The position numbers and the translations under genes are program-made. Positions 23,015-34,220 of a stretch of 64,000 bases of DNA are shown here, in pieces. The stretch comes from Triplophysa rosa (Eukaryota > Chordata > Actinopteri > Cypriniformes > Nemacheilidae): positions 3,650,142 to 3,714,141 of the forward strand of contig NC_079901.1 of the NCBI RefSeq assembly GCF_024868665.1, read 5' to 3'. A model generated the notes under the pieces. That model had not been told where the DNA came from, made no database searches, and saw only the letters and a list, made by a program, of their open reading frames with translations. How positions within the stretch are numbered: the first letter of the stretch is position 1; each line of letters opens with the position of its first letter.

Positions 23015-24043
23015 TTATGGAAGAGTAGTGTATGCAAGATTAAAAAGATGCGTCTTTAGTCTAGATTTAAACTGACAGAGTGTGTCTGCCTCCCGGACAG
23101 TGCAGGGAAGACTATTCCAAAGTTTAGGCGCTAGATAGGAAAAGGATCTACCACCTGCACTTGATTTTGAAATTCTAGGTATTACCAACTGACAGGACGC
23201 CTGAGAGCGTAATGCACGTGAAGGACTGTAATACAAAAGGAGTTCATTCAAGTACTGAGGAGCTAAACCATGTAAGGCTTTATAGGTAATAAGCAAGATT
23301 TTAAAGTTAACGCGATGCTTTATAGGTAACCAGTGCAAGGTTGACAGAACCGGGCTAATATGTTCATACTTTTTTGTACGTGTAAGAACTCGAGCTGCCG
23401 CGTTTTGGACCAATTGGAGTTTTTGTAATAAGCCTGCAGGGCAACCACCTAACAGTGCATTACAGTAGTCTAGTCTTGATGTCATGAATGCATGAATTAA
23501 CTTCTCTGCATCTGACATTGACAGCATATGACGTAGTTTAGATATATTCTTAAAATGGAAAAACGCAATTTTACAGGTGTTGGCGACGTGGCTCTCAAAT
23601 GACAGATTACTATCGAATAGAACGCCAAGATTCTTTGCTGACGACGAGGGTTTTATGGAACATCCGTCAATAGTTAAACAGTATTCTTGGTTGTTACTTA
23701 TAGCAGTTTTCGGTCCAATAAGTAACACTTCCGTTTTGTCCGAGTTCAGTAATAAAAAGTTGTTACTCATCCAGTTTTTTATATCGACTATGCATTCCAT
23801 TATTCGATGGAACTGCTGTGTTTCATGAGGCTTCGAGGAAATATAAAGTTGAGTATCATCAGCATAACAGTGAAAGCTAACTCCGTGTCGCTTTATTATA
23901 TCTCCTAGAGGTAGCATGTATAATGCGAAGAGCAGAGGCCCTAAGACTGAGCCCTGTGGTACACCGTACTGGACTTGCGATTTGCGTGACACCTCATTGT
24001 TTATTGCTACAAATTGAAAACGGTCGGATAAATAGCTTTTCAA
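23015..24043 (-). pseudogene. L2 reverse transcriptase C-terminal two-thirds
   Basis: The 342-codon frame starts within the RT palm and includes [14 protein letters not shown] (motif B) and YADDTQLY (catalytic box). It continues to the natural end AYTTLP, the same C-terminus as the 640-codon copies. Motif A and the fingers are removed by a deletion: at ~24,045 the sequence jumps to LTKN-region DNA, giving the T-rich patch near 24,060-24,080. Confidence 0.85.
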
Positions 24044-24081
24044 GCTATCTTGCCGTTTGTTTTTAATTTTTTTTTGTTAAT

Positions 24082-24591
24082 TTAGCCACGTGTTAAATAA
24101 AAACCTAGGTTGTGCTGGTTTTCTTCTATTAGTGATGAAAAGTAGGCGGATCTAGAAGTTTTTAGGGCTTTCCTGTATTTTCGAATACTATCCTTCCATG
24201 CTGTACGAAATACCTCTAATTTAGTTTTCTTAAAGTTGCGCTCCATTTTTCGGGCCGCTTTCTTTAGAGCCTGAGTGTGTTCATTATACCACGGTGTGGG
24301 GCTGCCATTTTTAATCTTCTTTAAACGTAGTGGAGCAACTTTGTCTAGCGTTACCGAGAAGGTGGAATTAAAATTTTCAGTGGTAATGTCAAGATCTTCA
24401 ACGTTATTTCTCATGATTTGAGACAATTCGGGCAGATTATCGAGAAACGCATCTTTGGTAGTTGAAGTTATTGTTCTACCATATTTGTAACAATGAGTTT
24501 TATTTGCAGCCGTAGGCCAGTGAAGCAAACATAATACCAGATAATGATCCGAAATGTCTTCACTCTGCTGAAGGATTTTAACGTCGTCCAC
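24082..24591 (-). pseudogene. L2 endonuclease C-terminus and linker to RT
   Basis: The 169-codon frame carries ISDHYLVLC, the conserved Ser-Asp-His near the end of LINE AP-endonucleases, which would nick the target. The EN-RT linker (NGSPTPWYNEHTQALKKAAR) and the first RT residues (SRSAYFSSLIEENQHN) follow. Most of the endonuclease is missing beyond 24,640. Confidence 0.8.
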
Positions 24592-24819
24592 ATTTATACC
24601 ATAAGACAGTATTAAATCTAAAGTATGATTACGAAGTTACAATACTAATATCAAAATGTTAGCTTTCATAAAATGATGCTGTTAAAGAAATATGTTGTTT
24701 CTACATCAATTTGAAGATTAAATGTGAAATTATTCAAATGTAAAAGTATATTTTAAAATATTATTGTTATGTGCGATTAGTCGTGATTAATCACAGAAAA
24801 ATGTGTGTCTAGTCTGATT

Positions 24820-24916
24820 TGTGAGACCTTGATTAGCTGTTCAGGTGTGTTTGATTAGGGGTGAAGCTAAACTTTGCAGGACACCGGCCCTCCAGGACTG
24901 ACTTTGGACACCCCTG
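24820..24916. repeat. short dispersed repeat (GGCCCTCCAGGACTGACTTT type)
   Basis: GGACACCGGCCCTCCAGGAC followed by TTTGGACACCCCTGA is a segment seen at the ends of several fish DNA-transposon families. It sits between the hAT end and the second half of the MITE. Confidence 0.4.
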
Positions 24917-25230
24917 ACATACAGCGATGATGATTTCGTCCTCCATTGTTGTTTCGGATTTCTGCCACCGCTCGCTACATCATAATCACGTCACTACTAG
25001 AGCAACCTCCTGATTGGTTAACGTGGCGCGAATTTTTCAAAGTTCCGATTTTGCAACTTGCGCGAATCACGCGTTACGTGCATCAAACGCCCGAAACACT
25101 CAATTCACGCGAATCACGTCATTCGCACCGCAGGATGTCCTATGCAAACTCGCAATGCTTTTGCTCTTTGCATTGACGTAACATGTAAATCACTCGCGCT
25201 TAACGCTTCATTCGCGTTTGGTGGGAACGC
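24917..25230. mobile_element. right part of the split MITE
   Basis: The segment from ACAGCGATGATGATTTCGTC to TTTGGTGGGAACGC matches 16,535-16,806 of the intact MITE. The gypsy RT resumes directly after it. Confidence 0.7.
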
Positions 25231-25737
25231 AGCATCAGCCTTACCTCCGCATTCGCCGCATACCCAATTCGAAGAAGTCAGGGAGCATATCTCTGGGCTA
25301 CTTAGGAAGGGTGTGATACATAAAAGCTCTAGCTCTTACGCTTCCCCAGTCGTGTTGGTACGCAAGGCTGATGGGAGTTTGAGGCTGTGTGTGGATTATA
25401 GGAGACTAAACTCTAAGACCAAACATGACACTTTCCCATTGCCACGTATAGACGTGAGTTTTGATGCGCTGGGTGGAGCCCAGATGTTTTCAACAATAGA
25501 TCTTGCTAGTGGGTACCATCAAGTTGCAGTCTACGAGAAAGAGAGGCACAAGACAGCATTCATCACGCTGTTCGGGCTATATGAATTCAGACGTATGCTG
25601 TTCGGGCTTTGCAATGCACCCGCCACGTTCCAGTGCAGGCTGTCATGAGTGACTTGGTTTTCCAAATTGTGCTCATTTAATTGGATGACCTGTTGGTGTA
25701 CTCATCCACTTTCTATGAACATCTAGTGAGGCTGAAA
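25231..25737 (+). pseudogene. Ty3/gypsy reverse transcriptase, central part
   Basis: The translation HTQFEEVREHISGLLRKGVI, then SPVVLVRKADGSLRLCVDYR, FPLPRID, FSTIDLASGYHQV and FGLCNAPATFQ follows the gypsy RT palm and fingers in order (motif A contains the first catalytic Asp). A frameshift after ATFQ is followed by a stop where the Tyr of the YLDD box should be; LDDLLVYS itself is readable at 25,681-25,704. The gene is cut at 25,737 by the long-TIR element and continues at 35,062. The apparent N-terminus (from 25,058) is MITE sequence. Confidence 0.85.
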
Positions 25738-26628
25738 TATGAAGTTAAATTAGTGCATAAAAGATTTGCATGTGCAGGATAACATTTTTAAAAGCATACG
25801 TGACATTGCAAGCGTAAAATAAATTTGCATTCGCAAAAAAGTTTTGTAAAGGTGTAAATCAAGCTGCAAGCGAAAGAAAACAAGTTTTGCAGCATTGTAT
25901 CATTTTTCGTAAGCGTAATTCATGTGTTGTGAAACGGCAACTTCATATTACGTCAAATAATTATGATCTGTATTCTTCTGACCTCCGTTTTTTCCACGCT
26001 TACACTTTTGGCACTTTTTTTGCGCTGAAATACGGCCAAAAGCATTGCGAGTCTGTAAACAGAGATGTGCGTGCAAAAACAATGGTGTTATGAACTGCAA
26101 AACGGATTCATCGCGCAGAACCTGTCTTTGTGTGTGTAAAATAAATCTGTTGCAAACGTCTTGCCTACGCAGGCGAAAACTGTTTCTTGCAGTAAACCGA
26201 TGTGTATGGTTCCGTCTCGCCCGTACACTTTTGGCATGATTCTCGAACTAATTTGAGTTTGCAAGCTGGAAGGGGGAGGCGGGGCTACCTTCTTGTGACC
26301 AATCAAATGAGGCTCCTGATGACTCATCGTTTTCTCTTGTCTGATTGGTTCAATAACGCGCCAGTCAAGCAGACATCAGACACTTTCATGCATGCACCCA
26401 GGCGATCATAGATATCTCATTTGTACATGATTCTTTAAACATTAACCTGACTGACATGTGTTGAATTACTACTATATACCCTTGCGAAAATTAAAAAACA
26501 ATTGTTTAACCACAGTAAAACTGGGTTTGCCAATGGTAATCCTAACACCATGGTTGCTACTACAAAAACATGGTTAATTTCATAAGGATAGAAATTCTGT
26601 ACATCATGAAAATGTGCTTAAACCATTG
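25738..26628 (+). repeat. left long terminal inverted repeat
   Basis: It pairs with 34,221-35,055 in inverted orientation. Shared landmarks are GCAAGCGTAAAATAAATTTG, CATGCACCCAGGCGATCATA and AAATTCTGTACATCATG. Identity is high in the outer ~690 bp and broken by small gaps in the inner part. The overlapping frames inside (25,887-26,411) are mirrored on the other arm and have no recognised domains. Confidence 0.85.
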
Positions 26629-26939
26629 AACTGATGCTACAATCTATAATTAAAACTGTTAATTCCAAATGTATGAGAATTTACACTGTAATTTTAATGG
26701 TCTCTTAAGGATTTGATGATGGATGCTGTATTGGATAGGCTTCATTTGCGACTGTCCCACCTGCTTAGCCCACAACCAATTGATTAAGACTTATTGGAGT
26801 TTAGGTTTTCCGAGGATTTAGCATACTATGCATATTAGCTATGCACATTTTATAAATTTCCTGCATAAATAGTTTAAAAATATAAAAACGTGTTGAGAAT
26901 TTGAGTCACCCAAATCTCAGCCATTTGCAGTAAATTATG

Positions 26940-27377
26940 GCTTCTGGTATTGTTGGGAAGAAGCACTGCTGTGGCAAGGGGGGTGTGATTTAGCGAGGTC
27001 TGCAGCGGGAGAGAAGGCTGAGAGAAGAGCGGTGAGTAAATGGGGTGCGAAGTGCAAATGATGATCAGCTGTCCTCTATTCCAGTAATTGGTGTGGGGAT
27101 GCATATAAACAGCTCGGAGACAGAAGCCGGGTGTGTGAGAGCTAGCAGAGACTACTGTGGAGACAGCGAGACAGCGAGAGAGTGAGTGAGAGAGAGCTCG
27201 AGAGAGGAGTGCTTCACGAGAGGATCGTCAGCTCCGGTGGAACACGGAGGCTGGAAACAGAGGCGCGCAGCGTCAGCATTGAACTTTGATTTGTTTATTA
27301 ATAAAACGTAACTTCTCTCTGCAGTAGTCAACCTGTCCCCGATCTCTTCCTTCTCACCTACACGAACGTTTGTTACA
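26940..27377 (+). mobile_element. LTR-like segment
   Basis: It contains a CATATAAACAGCTCGG TATA-like box at 27,103-27,118, a purine-rich GAGAGAGTGAGTGAGAGAGA tract downstream, an AATAAAACG polyadenylation signal at 27,299-27,307 and an end in TTTGTTACA. That order (TATA, leader, polyA signal, CA end) is LTR-like. The 5' boundary and a target duplication were not found. Confidence 0.45.
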
Positions 27378-27446
27378 ACTGCATAAACGCGAGACCTAGA
27401 AACTTGGTATTAACTGTTTTAATTGTAGATTGTATAATTATAGTTC

Positions 27447-27650
27447 CCTTTCTGTCGGTCTCTCGGCGTTGTGTTGAACCGACAGAATGGGTTTTGTCTT
27501 GAGAAACTATCATCTTCTGAGTATTTAGAAAAGGCCAATGAAAATTGGCGAATGAAATTTGCATGCCGGACTCCTCCCCGGATGTCCGGGTATAAGAGGG
27601 AAGCCGGCGTGCTCATTCATTCACCTTTTGTTCTTCAGAGCCTACGCATC
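27447..27650 (+). repeat. DIRS copy A left inverted terminal repeat
   Basis: From CTTTCTGTCGGTCTCTCGGC to ATTCATTCACCTTTTG, this is the inverse of 34,012-34,190. The same sequence caps the copies at 45,966, 55,359 and 62,785. Confidence 0.85.
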
Positions 27651-27700
27651 TGATGAGCTTCTCTACGATCTTTGGTGATCAGTTTTCTGCTGCAATCTAC

Positions 27701-29640
27701 GACATGGACAGCGGATGGTCCCTTCCTGCAGTGACTCTCCCCTGGGCGTCTCGGCAGTTCCGGAGGTGTTCGAGCAAATTTCCTTTCTAAAAGAGCAAAT
27801 TTCTCCAGCGTGGCATGTCCCGCTGTTCTCATGGGTGCGACACACTCATCAAGGAGGGGGACGGACACGTACTGCTTCCAGTACGCTGGGGCAGACGTTG
27901 TGGATACGTCCTGCCCGCACTGTGGGCGGTGATGATTCAGACGTTGCGTCACGGGTGGCTGTGTTCCATGGCGGCAGGACTACGGCCCTGCCGTCCGCTA
28001 CGGCAAGCAGCGAGGGTGATATGAGGATTACTGTGAGCGATAATCCGCCAGCCACTGGCTCATGGACCGTTCACACCTCGTCTCGCTCGTCTGACCGTTC
28101 CCCAGGAGACGGTCCGCCGTCTTATTCCTCAATCACGTATTCTGACATGATGCGTGATGATGAGATGTCTCTTGCAGCATCGGGGGGTGATGCACTGCCA
28201 TCCGACTCCGACGATTCCTCAGGCTCCCTCCCTCGGGGGGTCGAGCCAAGGAAGAAGCGGACGTCGAAATGTCAGCCATGCTTTCCCGGGCCGCTGTGAG
28301 TGTTGGGTTGCAGTGCGCGCACTGCCTCTCCCGGCGCTCGCGGTTGGCTACATGGCGCCTCGGGTTTGAGGCCCCCAGTGCCGTGTTTACCGGAAGTGCA
28401 TGAGGAACATAGTAAGACCTGGAACGCCCCATTTCCGGCACGTTTCACGTCAAACAAAGTTCTGTCACCCTCTCTTCCCTCGAGGTTGAGACAGCTGGAG
28501 GATACGTCGTTGTCCCCCAGGTGTAGTATGCCGCCGCGGTGCTCGTGCCCGTAGGCGGCGGACACCTGGGGGGGGCTCGACCTAGACTCCCGTCCAAAGC
28601 ATGTGGGGTCTCGGCATTTCTGGTGTCGAGAGCTTACATTGCGGTGGACCAAGCTGCCTCCTCTCTCCACGCTATGGCTCCTGCCAGGCCAGGGCGTTGA
28701 GAGAGCTCCACGAGGGTAAGACCGACCCAGCGCTTATGCAGGAACTCCGCGCTGCCACCGACCTCGCTCTACGGGCGACCAAGGTGACCACGCGGGCCCT
28801 GGGTCAGATGATGTCCACACTTGTGGTCCATGAAAAACTCCTCTGGCCGATCCTTGCGCAGATGAGTAACACCGAGAAGGTCAGCTTTCTCGACGCACCC
28901 GTCTCGCAAGGGGGGGCTGGTTGGTGTTACTGTCAAGCCGCAGCGGCCCCACTCACCCCCCGCCCATCGGGGGCGCGAGACTCGCATGCGGCCTCCCCCG
29001 GAGGATTCTCGACAGTGAAGAAGCAGTGCTTCGTGCCTTGACTAGGCCGCCTCGGCCGTCGAGTCCCGTGCACTGTCTGCTTCCCAGCAGCCCTGGTCCT
29101 TGTCGATGCCCTCCAGCTCTGGAGCCCCTCACTCAGGCGCCCCCCCCTGGAGGAGATAGCAAAGAGGAGACCATCGCCCCATCAGCAGCCGCGGCGAAGC
29201 GGCCCTCATGGGAAGACCTCAGGGGGATTGAGGCTACCATTGGGCCCGACCCCAGCCACATCGCTGGGAAGTCGGATAGGGACGGATCCTGCCCCGTCTC
29301 TCCATCTGCTGGCCCCCTCCGGGGGGCTAGCGCCCACTTACTCTCAAAAAGAGAGTTTCCTCTCTCTCTGGGTTATCACAGCCGCTCCCACCCTCTGCAC
29401 GATGGTGAACGGCAAACTCAACGTCGAGTCGGGTATAAACACCAGCCCTCAGCACTCTCAGTCAGACAGTGCGTTGAGCTGCGCAGTCGCCAGGCAGGAA
29501 AAACAGCAGAGCCGATCTCGTCCCCGGGGGATCTCCCCCGGCAAAGAATCTGTACTGCTAGCCATCGAACCACCCCCCGGGGGGACGATGAAAAAGATCG
29601 TACCTTTAGTCCCCGTCTCATTTCTGGGAGCCTGTCCGGC
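27701..29640 (+). pseudogene. DIRS copy A gag-like region
   Basis: The reading is spread over several frames. The N-terminal part has PAVTLPWASRQFRRCSSKFP, followed by a Cys-rich piece (CPHCGR in one frame). The Ser/Asp-rich middle at 28,120-28,270 reads SDMMRDDEMSLAASGGDALP. The best preserved core, at 28,690-28,920, reads ALRELHEGKTDPALMQELRA, LALRATKVTTRALGQ and FLDAPVSQGG, a conserved block of vertebrate DIRS gag proteins. Gag would package element RNA. Frameshifts are numerous and often sit in C or G runs. The minus-strand copy at 60,316-62,700 is homologous. Confidence 0.75.
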
Positions 29641-30560
29641 TTCCCAGACTGTCAGGCTTGCTAGGGAAGACGATCCGTCTTGGCTACGCGATCCAGTCGC
29701 CTCACGCCCGCCAAGTTTCAGGGCATCCGATATACCTCAGTCAGAGGCTAGGATGTTCCCGTACTTCGGGCCGAGGTCGCCACCCTTCTGGTGAAGGGAG
29801 TGATCGAGCCCGTCTCACCAGCCGAGATGTTCAACGGGTTTTACAGCCTGTACTTCATTGTCCACAAGAAAGGCGGGGGGTTGCGCCCTATCTTGGGTCT
29901 GTGTGTTCTGAACAGGCACCTACACAATAGCTGCCTTTCAGGTTGATCATGCAGAAGCGCATCCTGATGTCCGTCAGATGTCAGGATGGGTTCATGGCAA
30001 TTGACCTGAAGGACACGTACTTCATGTCTCGATACTACCTCGACATCGGCCGTTCCTACGGTTCGCTTTCGAGGGACAGGCATATCAGTACAGGGTCCTC
30101 CCCTTCGGTCTGTCCCTGTCTTAGGGAAGGAGGTGTGCGGGTACTAAACTATCTCGACGACTGGCTCAGTTTGGCGCACTCTCGAGATCTGTTGGTACAC
30201 ACAGAGACCTGGTGCTCCGTCACCTAGATCGGTGGGGCTACAGGTCAACTGAGAAGAGCAAGCTCTCCTCGGTGCAGAGCATCCTCTTTCTCGGTATGGA
30301 ACTTGATTCTGTCCTCATGAGCGGCCCCGCTCACCCCGCACGGGGGGGCGCGAGACCCGCGACGAGGAAGCCCGCACCCACGCGGCATCCCAGAGGCAGT
30401 GCGACTGACTACAGAGCGCGCCCGATCAGTGTTGAACTGCCTGAAGCTCTCAGACAGTCAGCGGTCCCCCTGAAACTATTTCAGAGGCTCCTGGGATACA
30501 TGGCATCCTCGGCGGGGGTGGTCCCCCTCGGGTCGATGCACATATGACCGCTCCAACACT
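29641..30560 (+). pseudogene. DIRS copy A reverse transcriptase
   Basis: VKGVIEPVSPAEMFNGFYS and GGGLRPILGLCVLNR form the fingers, and QYRVLPFGLSLS (another frame) the region before the catalytic loop. The loop itself reads LNYLDDWLSLAHS, with YLDD at 30,150-30,161. The thumb follows with LLGYMASSAGVVPLGSM. At least three frame changes separate these blocks, and ~46 bp present in copy B (CACGAGTCTTTACGAAGGTC onward) are missing near 30,120. The enzyme would make cDNA from DIRS RNA. Confidence 0.8.
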
Positions 30561-30893
30561 GGCTACAGAGTCAAGTTCCTTGGAGAGCGTGGCACACTGG
30601 CAGCAGGTGTATGGTCATCACACTTTTCTGCCGACACACCTTCTTGCGGACAGGGGTCCCCTTTGGGATGCCTCCCTGCAGGGTTGGGCTGCCGTGTGCA
30701 ACGGGCAAGCAGTGTTGGGCGGTGGACGGGCCCCTGCCTGCATTGGCATTTCAACTGCCTAGAGTTGTTGGTTGTGCTACATGCATTGAGGAGGCTACTA
30801 CCTCTCGTGCAGGGCAAGCACGTGCTGGTCCGGTCGGACAGCACAGCTGCTGTGGCGTATATCATTGGCATTCGCTCACGGCAGCTAAAATGA
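30561..30893 (+). pseudogene. DIRS copy A RNase H
   Basis: DASLQGWAAVCNGQAV carries the first catalytic Asp, NCLELLVVLHALRRLLP the Glu, and VLVRSDSTAAVAYI the second Asp. The spacing is typical of retroelement RNase H. One frameshift occurs before DASLQ; the domain itself is nearly continuous in the frame at 30,663-30,893. Confidence 0.8.
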
Positions 30894-31413
30894 CTTGCCC
30901 GGCGCCTCCTCCTCTGGAGTCAGCAGGTGATCAGTTCCCTGCGAGCCACACACATCCCAGGCGTCCTGGACGAGACAGCCGATGTGCTCTCTCATCAGTC
31001 GACGCCTCGCGGAGAGTGGCGACTCCATCCCCGTGCAGCCGGCTCATTTGGGAGAAGTTCGGCCAGGCACAGGTGGTTCTGTTGCCTCCCCGAACTCCAC
31101 CCATTGTCCGCTTTGGTACTCCCTGTCCGAGGCAACCCTTGGCACGGATGCCCTTGCGCACAGCTGGCCGCGGGACAAGCGGAAGTATGCCTCCGCCCAG
31201 TGAGCCTCATTGCACAGGTCCTATGCAAGGCCAGGGAAGAGGAGCATCAAGTGGTACTAGTTACGCCCCTTTTGGCCTAACCAGGACTTGGTTCTCAGGG
31301 CTAAGGCTCTGACAACAACCCCCCCCCCGGCCGCTCCCCCTGGCGAACTGCTTCCCCAGGGGAAGGGGCACGTTACGGCATCCCAGGCAGAACCTGGTTT
31401 CCATGTCTGCACG

Positions 31414-32165
31414 CAGAGGTGGACAGTAACGAAGTAAATTTACCTGAGTACTGACTTAAGTACACTTTTTGAGTGTCTGTACTTTACTTGAGTATTATTT
31501 TTTCTGAGTACTTGTACTTTAACTTCACTACATTTGAAAGACAAATATCGTACTTTTTACTCCACTACATTTATAAAAAGGTCCAAAAGTAGAAAATGGT
31601 TTCTATGCAGCGGGGTTTCCTGTGTGCGCAATTTATCTGGCTTGCGATCTGCCAGGACCTTTTACTGTTGCCAAGTATTACAGTTTTTCTAAGATCGCGG
31701 TTTTCCGGCAAGCTTTGAATGGCCATTTGGCAGATTTTTTAACGCAAATCTGGCAACTCTGGGATCTTCCCCGCTAAACTAATGTAAACGTAGGCGCTGC
31801 TACATCGTTGATAGCGCTCTAAAAAGGCAAATAGAACATTAAAAGACGAAAAAGGCACATGTTAAAGTGTGGTGTAATCATCTGTGGGTTACGATCAGTC
31901 AAAGATCGTTGAAACATTGTCATGAAAATGATCGTCATAACGGCTAAACGGTAAATAAGCATCACATACACTTTGAGCTACATGTGCGTGTTAACTTCTG
32001 ATCTGCTGCTATATCATTAAAGCGATTTGGAAAATGAATGATGTTTTTACTGAAGTAACTATAGTTGAAGTATTCCTGTTGAAATAAAAACAATAGAACT
32101 CTGCCCAAAATACAACATAAAATGTAATGGATTTAATGGTTATAATGGGAATTGTACTATGGATA
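31414..32165. mobile_element. DNA-transposon fragment inserted in the DIRS recombinase
   Basis: It begins CAGAGGTGGACAGTAACGAA and continues GTACTTTACTTGAGTATTAT, a left end I recognise from a common fish element, probably hAT superfamily. No transposase is visible, and the right end is not clear because another element follows. Confidence 0.5.
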
Positions 32166-32169
32166 CTTG

Positions 32170-32459
32170 CACCCTGCTGAAAAAATTAATAGAAACCATT
32201 AAAGAAGTTATAATGGTTTTATTGGTTTTAAAGGGATTTGTATTGGAATGGAAACTGTAATGGTTCTACTGGTATGTGATGGATTCTATTGGTGGGATGT
32301 TAAATCCTACTGTAATAATGCCCAAAACACACTACAAAAAGGCATTTTGTAATGGTTTTAATGGAAAATCTAATGGTTCATAATGGTATTTTATTGTAAA
32401 CCATTAGAATTTCTGTATTGGTTTCTGTTGGGGTTCTATTGTTTTTTTCAGCAGGGACA
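32170..32459. mobile_element. MITE with CCCTGCTGAAAAAA inverted ends
   Basis: CCCTGCTGAAAAAATTAATA at the left and TATTGTTTTTTTCAGCAGGG at the right are inverted repeats. The interior is made of many variants of TAATGGTTTTAATGG and ATTGGTTTC. It lies directly beside the previous insertion; DIRS sequence resumes after it. Confidence 0.7.
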
Positions 32460-33190
32460 ACACCCCCTCCACACTGGGAATGTATGTAGCCACTACGGCC
32501 GCTCATCATGACCCAAGTGCTGGGTAGCCTCTGGGACAGCACGACCTGGTCATTAGGTTCCTAAGGGGCGCGAGAGGGTAACCACCTTACCCGTGCTCCG
32601 TACCCTCTTCCGAGCTAGGTGGCGGGCCTCAAGAGGCCCCGCCCCCTTCGAGCCTCTCGGGGTTGCTGCTCTTTCTCAGTCTTGATAAAGACGTCTTTCC
32701 GCATGGCGCTCACCTCCAAGAGGGTAGGGGATCTGCAAGCACCCTCCGTGTCCACAGATTGCCTAGAACTTTGGGCCGGGATTCTCATGTTATCTTGAGA
32801 CCCCGCCCCGGCTACGTGCCCAAAGTTCCCACCACTCTCCCGAGAGACCAGGTGGTGAACCTGCAGGCGCTCCCCACCGGGGAGGAAGACCCAACCTTTC
32901 CTTGTTGTGTCCAGTATGCGCACGGCGCCTCTACTTGGACCGCACGCAGAGCCCAGAAGCTCTGAGCAGCGCTTTGTCTGTTTCGGAGGTCAGCAGAAGG
33001 GAGGGCTGTCTCCAAACAGAGGCTGGTGCACTGGATCGTGGATGCCCTCGTTAGGGCATACCGATCTCAATTCGCCCCTGCCCGTTGGGAGTGAGGCACA
33101 ACCCTCATGGGCACTGGCGCAGGGCGCCTCTCTGGCAGACATCTGCAGAGCTGCGGGTTGGGCTATGCCCAACAACTCTGTGAGGTTCTA

Positions 33191-34011
33191 ATACCTACGC
33201 GCGGAACCGGTGTCAGCCCGCATCCTGGCAAGGTGTGGGACCGGCAGCCGGTAGGACGTATGCCTGCGAAAGCCCTTCCCCCTTCCTTAGGGGGATCAGC
33301 GGCTATTAGCAGCCCTGCCCCCTTAGGCCGGGAAACAGTTGAGTTATCTCCCACATAGCTCTAACCGGACCTAGTGCTCCAGACGTGGTAACCCCCCCCC
33401 CTCCGTGGGCTGTTCCGTCTGATGTATCCTCATGAATGGTTCCCACTTGGCAACCCATGACCTCCCCAGGTGGACTCCCACCTTGCGGTTAACTCCTGCA
33501 GTCCGCACATTCTTTCCATGAGTTCTCCCCTGATAGTGAGACCATGTGGTGTCTCCACTAATTCCTCCCTACGCTAGGTAGTGGCCTCTGCAGCGTTTTT
33601 TCCCCCGGGAGGAAATAATGCTTACCCAGTGGCCCGTACGGTGCCGGGCGGCTTCTCGCCATTTAGAGAACTAGGCCTCTGCCCTTGACGGCCGGTGACA
33701 TGGGCTTCCCAACTTTGTGTAAAGCTCTGGGTCCCCCTTCCTCTCCACTGGAGGGTCATAATTTCGCGTTTGCGTGTTCGTCTGACTCGCCCAGGCCAGT
33801 CAACGTCGCTCCGCAGAGATTGTGACGCGGCTCAGTGCTGTGGCGTTTTCCATAGGAACCCCATTCTGTCGGTTCGACACAGCGTCGTTCCCTGATGCAG
33901 CGACCTTGGTTCCCTGATGGAGGGAACGAGACGTTGTGTCCCTCATGCCACAACACTGGCCGCCCACCCCAGCGGTCGGGGGAGGATGCTTAAGGCTCCT
34001 CTGACCAAAGG
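33191..34011 (+). other. DIRS copy A 3' untranslated region and internal complementary region
   Basis: The noncoding tail after the recombinase includes CGCGCGGAACCGGTGTCAGC, C-rich runs and, near 33,876-33,930, the segment repeating terminal sequence (CTTGGTTCCCTGATGGAGGG). It is homologous to 54,240-55,080. Confidence 0.7.
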
Positions 34012-34219
34012 TGAATGAATGAGCACGCCAGCTTCCCTCTTATACCCTGACATCCGGGGAGGAGTCCGGCATGCAAATTTAATTCGCCAATTTTCATTGG
34101 CCTTTTCTAAATACTCAGAAGATGATAGGTTCTCAAGACAAACCCCATTCTGTGGGTTCGACACAACATCTCGTTCCCTCCATCAGGGAACCGAGGTTAC
34201 ATCCGTAACCAAGACGTTC
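34012..34219 (+). repeat. DIRS copy A right inverted terminal repeat
   Basis: It holds the inverse of the left repeat plus a further GAGGTTACATCCGTAACCAA segment that forms the extreme right end. That extension is absent from the left terminus, so the two ends are not equal in length. Confidence 0.8.
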
Positions 34220-34220
34220 A

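Larger units (their letters stand above)
22062..24640 (-). mobile_element. L2-clade LINE, copy 4, with part of the endonuclease end
   Basis: The 3' tail is at 22,062-22,100 (CAACTCACTCAACTTTATTG on +). The 3' UTR includes an AC-rich tract at 22,220-22,380. RT follows at 23,015-24,043, then an internal deletion around 24,040-24,090, then the EN-RT linker at 24,082-24,591. SDHYLVLC near the left of that last frame is the SDH motif of an AP-like endonuclease C-terminus, so this copy extends further 5' than the others. Confidence 0.9.
21309..24815. mobile_element. hAT-like element hosting an L2 insertion
   Basis: The left end AGGGCTGTCAACATTAACGC, followed by GCATGCGATTAATTTTTTC, and the right-side TGCGATTAGTCGTGATTAAT near 24,770 are diverged forms of a hAT family common in zebrafish and relatives. 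No transposase was recognised, so it is nonautonomous or gutted. L2 copy 4 lies inside on the minus strand. Confidence 0.5.
30894..33190 (+). pseudogene. DIRS copy A tyrosine recombinase, split by insertion
   Basis: The N-terminal part lies at 30,900-31,410 (ISSLRATHIPGVLDETADVL is the RNase H-recombinase junction). The catalytic domain lies at 32,680-33,190, with RMALTSKRVGDLQAPSV, RPGYVPKV, RFVCFGG, SWALAQGASLADICRAAGW and finally SVRF followed directly by a stop. In the family the segment before SWAL carries a His-x-x-Arg and the residue after VRF is the nucleophilic Tyr; neither can be confirmed here, and copy B shows the same lesion, so the parent was probably already defective or the frame shifts there. 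The recombinase would integrate circular cDNA. Confidence 0.75.
27442..34219 (+). mobile_element. DIRS tyrosine-recombinase retrotransposon, copy A
   Basis: Gag, RT, RNase H and recombinase follow in order. Inverted terminal repeats are at 27,447-27,650 and 34,012-34,190 (TCTTGAGAAACTATCATCTT on the left; its complement on the right). An internal region near 33,876-33,930 repeats terminal sequence, the arrangement expected of DIRS elements. There are no long direct repeats or clear target duplication. It is interrupted at 31,414-32,459 by DNA-transposon sequence. Many frameshifts and a ~46-bp deletion in RT near 30,120 (compared with 53,365-53,410) make it inactive. It sits inside the long-TIR element. 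Confidence 0.9.

Noticed and set aside
23577..23828. 83-codon frame found identically at 5,484, 43,560 and 57,533
   Set aside because: It is the antisense of the L2 RT core and is conserved only because the RT copies are conserved.
27121..27240. Purine-rich GAGA tract as a regulatory element
   Set aside because: It is better explained as the leader of an LTR-like segment; no independent support.
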